Shown here: positions 14,085 through 18,830 of the stretch, piece by piece
Layout: the number at the start of each line of letters is the position of its first letter
Position numbering within the stretch: the first letter of the stretch is position 1
Assembly (NCBI GenBank): GCA_964567125.1
Contig: CAZMLC010000055.1
Location: 1-18,830 of the forward strand
Source of the DNA: CAZMLC01 sp964567125
GTDB lineage: Bacteria > Verrucomicrobiota > Kiritimatiellia > RFP12 > UBA1067
Reading direction: 5' to 3'
DNA length: 18,830 bases
The notes under the pieces: model-generated
Seen by the model: the letters and a program-made list of their open reading frames with translations, nothing else
Database searches by the model: none
Told to the model about the DNA's origin: nothing
Position numbers and translations under genes: made by a program

Positions 14085-15081
14085 TTAAGAGTATCGCCGA
14101 TGAGGTGTGGGCCTTTGATTGCGAATGGATCCCGGATGTGCGGGCGGGACGCATGCTGTACCACCTGCCTGCCTCGCTGTCCGACCAGGAGGTGCTGCGC
14201 GTCATGTGGGAGCAGGCCGGTGCAACCGCGGAGACGCCGCAGCCCTTTCTGAAGACCGTCCTGTGCCGCGTTGTGTCGATCGCCACCGTTATTCGCCGCA
14301 CGGCGAAGAATGGCGATGTCCACCTCTTCCTGCATGCGATTCCTGATCAACCCGAGGATGTGGAGCAGTGCGAGGAGCCGCTCATTCTGCGCCGCTTTCT
14401 GGCGGACGGACTGGCGAAGAACCATCCGCAGCTGGTGGGCTACAATTCGCGCAACGCCGATATGCGCATCCTGCTGCAGCGCGCCTTTGTCAACGGGCTG
14501 GATTGCCGCGAGATCAGCGACCGGGTGCAGGCCAAGCCCTGGGAGAGTCGCGATATCGATCTGATGGATCTGGTGGCGGGATATGGCCGCGGATATTCGG
14601 TGGCGCTCAACGAGGCGGCGACGCTCTGCGGCATTCCAGGCAAACTCGACACTACGGGCGATGATGTCTGCGGATTGTNNNNNNNNNNNNNNNNNNNNNN
14701 NNNNNNNNNNNNNNNNNNNNNNNNNNNNNNNNNNNNNNNNNNNNNNNNNNNNNNNNNNNNNNNNNNNNNNNNNNNNNNCTCTGCGGCATTCCAGGCAAAC
14801 TCGACACTACGGGCGATGATGTCTGCGGATTGTGGTACACGGGAAAGCGTCGCGAGATCGTACAGTACAATTGCTGCGACGCGCTGACGACCTATCTGGT
14901 CTGGTTGCGCATGGCGCATGTCTCGGGCTTGATGTCGCTGGAAACCTACCGGCTGGAGGAACAGCGGCTCTATCAGCTCATCCTACGCGAACGCGAAAAA
15001 CCCTTTGGCGACTATTTGCAGCGCTATCTTGCCGCGTGGTGCGAATTGCGGCAGGCACTCGACCTGCCACAGCTTGACTAG
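14081..15081 (+). CDS. PolB-like 3'-5' exonuclease (interrupted by an assembly gap)
   Basis: A DEDDy-type predicted 3'-5' exonuclease of the DNA polymerase B exonuclease-like family (PF10108-like). Motif I is FDCEW with D13 and E15, motif II is VGYNSRNADMRIL with D127, and motif III is Y211-NCC-D215. It starts inside the stop of the phosphoesterase gene (ATGA overlap). The window sequence breaks it at residue about 199 by 100 N plus a second copy of the preceding 55 bases. Deleting 155 bases (14679-14833) joins 14081-14678 to 14834-15081 in frame, 846 bases or 281 residues plus stop. That restores a continuous family-like sequence, so the gene is real and intact. It would trim single-stranded DNA or RNA ends; the pathway is not shown. 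It converges on the lipoprotein gene ending at 15094, with 12 bases between and no visible terminator. Confidence 0.88.
14624..14833. other. Assembly artefact: 100 N with identical 55-nt flanks
   Basis: The 55 bases 14624-14678 are repeated exactly at 14779-14833 around 100 N (14679-14778). The sequence is unique protein-coding DNA, not a repeat, and collapse restores the exonuclease frame. It is therefore almost certainly one 55-nt overlap counted twice. Confidence 0.95.
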
Positions 15082-15093
15082 CTCCACGCGGGC

Positions 15094-15495
15094 TTATTGC
15101 ACCGCGACGGCGCTGGTATGTATCACTTTACGCCAGATAACCCAGAAGGAAAAGGAACCCGTCCAGAGGACCGTTGTTTTTTCGTTTGCTAGCGCGCGCG
15201 CATTGAACATGTGCGCCGTATCGGAAAGCATGCGCTGGTTATTCTGCAGCGTCACGGTGTCGCTAAACATCATGCAGATGTTCTCATTCGGGTAGAGTGG
15301 ATTCCCTGCGATCAACGGGACAACTCCGAAAAGGTAATAGCCGTAATTTTCAACGGAGATCGTGGCCCGCGGTGTGCGCACCCCATTGGTTTTCGTGCCA
15401 TCGAAATTACTCGCCGTGTGGACCGTTGCGCAGCCGGTGAGCATGACGAGCAGAAAAGCGCTAAATGCGCAACGTAACGTGAACCTATTTTTCAT
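15094..15495 (-). CDS. Small lipoprotein, NYGYY paralogue B
   Basis: A 133-residue lipoprotein with a signal peptide ending in lipobox LTGC and acylated Cys22. The core ENYGYYLFGVVPLIAGN followed by FSDTVTLQNNQRML is closely related to the core of the gene just upstream, so the two are tandem duplicates. The C-terminal third (VLWTGSFSFWVIWRKVIHTS) is hydrophobic-aromatic and may form beta strands. Its ATG overlaps the stop of the upstream paralogue (ATGA), indicating coupled translation. I recognise no named function. It is probably exported and anchored to a membrane. Confidence 0.8.
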   Translation of the reverse strand: MKNRFTLRCAFSAFLLVMLTGCATVHTASNFDGTKTNGVRTPRATISVENYGYYLFGVVPLIAGNPLYPNENICMMFSDTVTLQNNQRMLSDTAHMFNARALANEKTTVLWTGSFSFWVIWRKVIHTSAVAVQ

Positions 15496-15947
15496 TGCGG
15501 AAGACCTGTTGTGTTTTCGGGTTTCACCAAGACAGCGGAGAGTTGGATTTCCTTGTACCAGACAATACCCAGCGTATTACCGATATAGGGGATGGCGCTG
15601 AAAAAGCAGGTCGATGACCGCAGCGGCTGGATCTGCGTGATCAGCGTTCCAGTGGACTTGCCCTCATTCACGAGGATGCGCTGGACATCATGCAATGTCA
15701 CGTCGTCCTGGAACCAGTTCATCGAGCCGATTTCGCCGTTGCGCGTACTGCCGGTCATGATCGGGAAGACATTGAAAAAATAGTAGCCGTAATTGCTGAT
15801 ATGCACGGCGCGTTCCGCGCTTCCGTAGGTCCCATCCATCGGGAGCTGCTTAAAGGCTGCCCGGTTGGTGCGTTCGACCGAGACGCACCCTGCGCAGAGA
15901 AGCAACAGAAAAAGAACGCTGAGCGGTGTACGGACAAAATTGTTCAT
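15492..15947 (-). CDS. Small lipoprotein, NYGYY paralogue A
   Basis: A 151-residue lipoprotein. I chose the internal ATG at 15947 because it gives a clean signal peptide (MNNFVRTPLSVLFLLLLCAGC, acylated Cys21) and has AAGG about 9 bases upstream. The longer frame from 16001 adds 18 residues that would bury the signal sequence. The core ISNYGYYFFNVFPIMTG, a GEIGSMNWF stretch and DDVTLHDVQRIL align with the paralogue downstream. It ends with strands rich in aromatic residues (AIPYIGNTLGIVWYKEIQLS). The function is unknown. It is the first gene of a two-gene unit. Confidence 0.82.
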   Translation of the reverse strand: MNNFVRTPLSVLFLLLLCAGCVSVERTNRAAFKQLPMDGTYGSAERAVHISNYGYYFFNVFPIMTGSTRNGEIGSMNWFQDDVTLHDVQRILVNEGKSTGTLITQIQPLRSSTCFFSAIPYIGNTLGIVWYKEIQLSAVLVKPENTTGLPQ

Positions 15948-15997
15948 AATCAAAACCTTGTTCGTGATTAAATTCAAGCGAATATCGGCATAGTGTA

Positions 15998-16201
15998 TCA
16001 ATTTGTCGATGGCATGTCCATTGAATCGCTGACCGTTTTTTGCGGGGAGTTCGTGTAGGAGACAATCGGTGCAAGATCGACATAGGTTCTATAATTCAAT
16101 CCTGCTTTTGACAATTCATTTGTCAGGTTTTTTACGGCAAAAGAGAGCATGTCGGTGTACCCTTTCGCGAAGCCCGTACCAGTGACCGTGAGCGTGGCAG
16201 T
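15998..16201 (-). pseudogene. Orphan 67-codon coding tail (gene remnant)
   Basis: On the minus strand a frame runs from just after a TGA (16202-16204) to a TGA at 15998-16000. It reads like a genuine protein C-terminus: TLTVTGTGFAKGYTDMLSF, then an amphipathic stretch (VKNLTNELSKAGLNYRTY), then a polar tail ending SDSMDMPSTN. No suitable start or ribosome binding site precedes it; the only early Met is at MLSF. I read it as the 3' end of a gene whose front was lost. The parent family is not recognised. It lies between the AT-rich block and the lipoprotein pair, in the same orientation as both. Confidence 0.45.
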
Positions 16202-16251
16202 TCAAAGGCTTATCGCCTAGCCTAGCTTTCCCCGTCAAAAATCATTGAAAT

Positions 16252-17007
16252 CTAATTTGTAACATCATCCTCTGTTCTCATCATCCTGTCTGGTCCAGAT
16301 GATCTGATGGAAAAGTTCGACCCTTTACGTTCATATTCAATGGTTTTTCCCCATGGGTCTATAAGGACGTTCTTTTCTAAGAGTTGGGGCGAGCCGTCAG
16401 AAGGGTGAACAAGCTCCTCCAACGAGTCAGGAAGTTTGCCATTATGCGACGCCACATAAACCTGAACCGCTTTTTCAATCGCTCTAAATGCGCGGACTGG
16501 AAGAATTGCATGATCCACTTCTGTGCACAACAGAAATGTCACGACACTTGCACATCCTGCAGATAGAATCAACCCAAACAGAGGCACATTCTTACGCTTT
16601 ACTTTAATAAAATACAGACCACAGCAGATAAGCAGAAAAACAGTTGTCCATACACACCAGTTTGCATAAATTCTAGCTAGATGCCACGAGGACATAGCAC
16701 TAATTCCAGGTGCGTTTTTATTAAACCAGATGGGGAATCCTTGATACGAGATAATGCCAACAGTCTCTACCTGCGTGTAATCTTTGCCAATAGTAACCGC
16801 CCCTGATAAAAAAGATGCAACACATCCATTAAACAAACAGAGTGTGATCAACAACATCCATAAGATAGCAATTTTTACAACTTTAATCAGACGCCTTTCA
16901 ACTTGAAAAGCCTTAGCAAACCTCGTCGTAATAACCAACATTAATCGCGTAGCAACGAAGAGTACCACGGCCATAAGAAATACAAAGACAAGAACTGATG
17001 TCGTCAT
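16252..17007 (-). CDS. Multi-pass membrane protein with C-terminal GspG-like domain
   Basis: A 251-residue protein. Four hydrophobic segments (about 4-26, 43-62, 116-134, 142-161) precede a soluble domain (about 171-251). That domain resembles the C-terminal half of the type II secretion major pseudopilin GspG: an amphipathic helix (FRAIEKAVQVYVASHNG), LPDSLEELV, DPWGKTIEYERKG and the SSGPD...TEDDVTN end with the acidic calcium-loop pattern. There is no pseudopilin N-terminal methylation signal (no GFTLIE-type helix) and no secretion operon around it, so it is not a normal pseudopilin. The start is supported by GAGGAC about 9 bases upstream. Codon use is AT-richer than left of 15900. Its role is unknown; it may be an accessory or immunity-like partner of the secreted proteins upstream. 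Confidence 0.75.
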   Translation of the reverse strand: MTTSVLVFVFLMAVVLFVATRLMLVITTRFAKAFQVERRLIKVVKIAILWMLLITLCLFNGCVASFLSGAVTIGKDYTQVETVGIISYQGFPIWFNKNAPGISAMSSWHLARIYANWCVWTTVFLLICCGLYFIKVKRKNVPLFGLILSAGCASVVTFLLCTEVDHAILPVRAFRAIEKAVQVYVASHNGKLPDSLEELVHPSDGSPQLLEKNVLIDPWGKTIEYERKGSNFSIRSSGPDRMMRTEDDVTN

Positions 17008-17260
17008 TAAAAATTGTCCTCAGAAACCCCATAAGGATCGTAGATAAAAATTCAACAATTCGTCTCGTGTATTTTCTCCACGAATTCAGATCGGAACCAT
17101 CCACGCCCTTCCATAACGCGACAAAACACCATCCCCCAAATTGACTGCGTTTCAGAAAAGGATCTATGCCTGTATGTTCCCTGCATAGAAACTTATCCCT
17201 TTTGTGTTTAGTTTACAATGCTTCCGCGAAAAGGTATATAGCGACTACGCAAAACAAAAA
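17008..17260. other. Intergenic region with overlapping inverted repeats
   Basis: This gap separates the two minus-strand genes. AATTCGT (17057-17063) and ACGAATT (17080-17086) form a 7-bp inverted repeat. Nested and overlapping with it, TCGTG (17065-17069) pairs with CACGA (17079-17083). The two stems exclude each other. No confident promoter is seen. A 44-codon frame (17186 to 17052, minus) exists but lacks support. Confidence 0.35.
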
Positions 17261-17971
17261 TCATTTTAAGGGGCGCTCTGATGTGATCTTCATCTTCCCT
17301 TGATCATACAGAAGCTTTCGTTTACTTTTGGAAAAAACAATGGAAACGGTGTCATTAATATTGCTTATACTAATAAGAGGATCATCGTCTTCTGGAATTT
17401 CACAAATACGTTGATTAAATTTATTGAAAACATATCGCTTTCCTCCGAGCTTGACTTTTCGCAATGACCCAATTGATTGCCCACCAGTCTCTTCTTGATA
17501 AAACGTCAGTGGTACAACATTTGAGCGCACCCATTCATTCGTGCCCAACAGACAGCGCACGGACATATTAGTTACTCCAAATGTCTTAATAGCCCCATGT
17601 AAATCGCTATACCCATAGGGAATGAGCCACGTGTAAGACTTGCCAGGAAGGAGAGAAGTCGTATTTTTTCGCGAGGCCCTAAAGCTTTTCCGCTTATCCC
17701 AGCCATCATCGAAAGAATAGTGAGAGTCCCTGTATTCTTTCTTTGTACCTAGGTCAAAGATCATTTGACACAATAACATTGATTGAGGATCTTTTATAAT
17801 CTGTATTAATCGTGAACTGCCATTACTGATTGTAATCGAGTAATCAAACCATTCATCAGCTAGCATCTCTGTATATGGGAAACATAGTGTCAATGCTACC
17901 TCGTTAGTGACGGCGTGAACTGATCGTATTAACAAACAGGATACAATGATTATTAGTTTTATTGCGTTCAT
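17261..17971 (-). CDS. Secreted protein of unknown function coupled to the metzincin gene
   Basis: A 236-residue protein with a signal peptide (MNAIKLIIIVSCLLIRSVHA, cleavage probably after Ala20) and no lipobox, so exported to the periplasm or beyond. The mature part looks beta-rich (ITISNGSSRLIQI, KSYTWLIPYGYSDLHG, VRCLLGTNEW), reminiscent of an immunoglobulin-like fold, but no family is recognised. A very strong AAGGAGG (17976-17982) overlaps the stop codon of the upstream metzincin gene, and the ATG lies 9 bases after that stop, so translation is coupled. The gene is AT-rich: a 60-base sample at 17281-17340 has 20 G or C (33%), against 34 of 60 at 12721-12780. Confidence 0.78.
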   Translation of the reverse strand: MNAIKLIIIVSCLLIRSVHAVTNEVALTLCFPYTEMLADEWFDYSITISNGSSRLIQIIKDPQSMLLCQMIFDLGTKKEYRDSHYSFDDGWDKRKSFRASRKNTTSLLPGKSYTWLIPYGYSDLHGAIKTFGVTNMSVRCLLGTNEWVRSNVVPLTFYQEETGGQSIGSLRKVKLGGKRYVFNKFNQRICEIPEDDDPLISISNINDTVSIVFSKSKRKLLYDQGKMKITSERPLK

Positions 17972-17975
17972 TTAA

Positions 17976-17982
17976 CCTCCTT
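17976..17982 (-). promoter_or_regulatory. Strong ribosome binding site overlapping a stop codon
   Basis: AAGGAGG read on the minus strand overlaps the TAA of the metzincin gene (17981-17983) and stands 4 bases before the ATG at 17971. It fixes the start of the secreted protein. Confidence 0.85.
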
Positions 17983-18830
17983 AGTGTTGAACAGAAAAAC
18001 GAGTTTTAAGGTCAATTTTTTCTAACTCCTCTGCCGTAGACATAATGACTGTAATTCCATCCGGAGCCGGATTCCCGTCAGTCATCAAAGTGTTTGCGTT
18101 AGATAAGTGTCCAGATGGGTCTGTAATATGCCCAGCTGTAGTCAAATGGCCGAGTTCATGGGCAATCGCCCATATTAATTGATTTAAGAATTGATTCTCC
18201 GTGTAATCGAGAAGTAACTCATTAGGTGTTAGATATTTTTCGTCGGAAATCGCGGACACGCAGACACAAGCTCCTTGTTTTTCAAATATAGCGGAAGTGG
18301 TATAAGATACAGCGTTACCGTTATTCATTACTTTGGATTCACTTGTTACACCGTTGCTTAAATCAAAATAGATATCCCCGCGTCTGTCAACAAGAATAAG
18401 CTTCACAAAATCAGGCAAAAGCACATCGCGTGATTCTTTGAGAAAATCCTGAAATCCGTTGGCCCATCTTATCTGGTAAGCTTGATACTGTGCTATATTG
18501 TTTGTCGAATTATATGGTGGTGTAATCAGCCTGTAATCCTGAACAACCATGACAACACCATTTGTCAGACGGATAGACGGATCATGGCAATTCGGCTCGA
18601 ATAGATTCCCGTTGAATCTGTATCTGTGCGGCGAGATGGGAGGAAGGTTACTGTCGGGGGTGAACTGCTCCCCGAACGCTGTGAAATCCCTGCGGCACCA
18701 ATACAAGTCAATGCCAAGCCCCCTTATCGGATGGCAGTAGAACTGCGCGACCTGCTGCATGACGGAGCTGAAGTCGTAGGCGGACAGAGCCGCCGGGTTG
18801 AATGAGGGCTGTGATGCCATACCGGGCAGC
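17981..18830 (-). CDS. Metzincin-like zinc metalloprotease, C-terminal part (5' end outside window)
   Basis: At least 279 residues of a zinc-dependent peptidase. Counting from the Met at 18820, H221-E222-L-G-H225-L-T-T-A-G-H231 gives three histidines with metzincin spacing (HExxHxxxxxH), and NTLM with Met246 is a fitting Met-turn. The usual Gly at position 8 of the motif is Thr here, with Gly two residues later. The Met at 18820 has no ribosome binding site and the frame stays open to the window edge (Leu-Pro-Gly before it), so the gene probably begins outside. The region before the protease core (1-200) is rich in aromatic and Asn residues and not recognised. It lies in an AT-richer block and is coupled to a secreted protein gene downstream. 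It could be a secreted protease or a toxin-like C-terminal domain of a larger surface protein. Confidence 0.75.
   Translation of the reverse strand, partial: LPGMASQPSFNPAALSAYDFSSVMQQVAQFYCHPIRGLGIDLYWCRRDFTAFGEQFTPDSNLPPISPHRYRFNGNLFEPNCHDPSIRLTNGVVMVVQDYRLITPPYNSTNNIAQYQAYQIRWANGFQDFLKESRDVLLPDFVKLILVDRRGDIYFDLSNGVTSESKVMNNGNAVSYTTSAIFEKQGACVCVSAISDEKYLTPNELLLDYTENQFLNQLIWAIAHELGHLTTAGHITDPSGHLSNANTLMTDGNPAPDGITVIMSTAEELEKIDLKTRFSVQH

Noticed and set aside
14779..15081. A second independent exonuclease-like gene after the N run
   Set aside because: Its first 55 bases repeat the end of the left part exactly and the frame joins when they are collapsed; it is one gene.
15948..16001. Longer start for lipoprotein A at 16001
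   Set aside because: It would put 18 polar residues before a clear lipoprotein signal peptide; the ATG at 15947 gives a normal one.
15850..16083. 77-codon minus-strand frame upstream of the lipoproteins
   Set aside because: It overlaps the lipoprotein signal-peptide region in another frame and shows no coding character.
17052..17186. 44-codon minus-strand frame with AAAGGGA upstream
   Set aside because: Short, Arg/Trp-rich and unlike any known peptide; the region is better explained as intergenic with inverted repeats. Could be revived if conserved.
17981..18830. RHS or YD-repeat protein end
   Set aside because: The visible part lacks the RHS core signature or YD repeats; any polymorphic-toxin reading rests only on position and composition.

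Overview
The window looks like a piece of a metagenome-assembled or draft genome of an anaerobic bacterium. Pyruvate:ferredoxin oxidoreductase and a 2[4Fe-4S] ferredoxin point to anaerobic or fermentative metabolism. Abundant lipoproteins with standard lipoboxes point to a didermic (Gram-negative-type) envelope. The overall style (lipoprotein-rich operons, a GspG-like module outside a secretion operon, short AGTGTCAG-type intergenic repeats) makes me think of the PVC group, perhaps Kiritimatiellota. That is an impression, not a demonstrated assignment. Two 100-N gaps (7166-7265 and 14679-14778) are each flanked by an exact 55-nt duplicate. This is what k=55 contig overlaps look like, and the second gap splits a gene that becomes intact when the duplicate is collapsed.

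Left part (1-5840): the 3' two thirds of nifJ/por ends at a strong GNRA-loop terminator. A CPBP-type membrane protein with a degenerate first active-site motif follows. It converges on pheT (minus strand) across a bidirectional terminator. pheT has its own promoter and no pheS beside it.

Middle (5840-12345): a plus-strand gene of unknown function with a hydrophobic segment and a possible beta-clamp-like C-terminal tail; a non-coding stretch with short tandem repeats and an assembly gap; a minus-strand fusion of two family-2 glycosyltransferases with C-terminal membrane helices; then a plus-strand operon of a TPR/coiled-coil/LysM lipoprotein, a small single-pass membrane protein, a second coiled-coil/LysM lipoprotein and hemB (porphobilinogen synthase).

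Next (12345-15081): a 56-residue 2[4Fe-4S] ferredoxin with a recognisable promoter, strong ribosome binding site and terminator. Right behind the terminator is a calcineurin-like phosphoesterase fused to a membrane anchor and an outer domain, coupled by an ATGA overlap to a PolB-like 3'-5' exonuclease.

Right part (15094-18830, all minus strand): two overlapping paralogous lipoproteins sharing an NYGYY motif, a 67-codon decayed coding tail, and an AT-rich block. That block holds a membrane protein ending in a GspG-like domain, a secreted protein of unknown function, and the C-terminal part of a metzincin-like zinc protease that runs off the window. The drop in GC, the orphan coding tail and the tight coupling of protease and secreted protein make this the most accessory-looking part and the best place to look for something undescribed.
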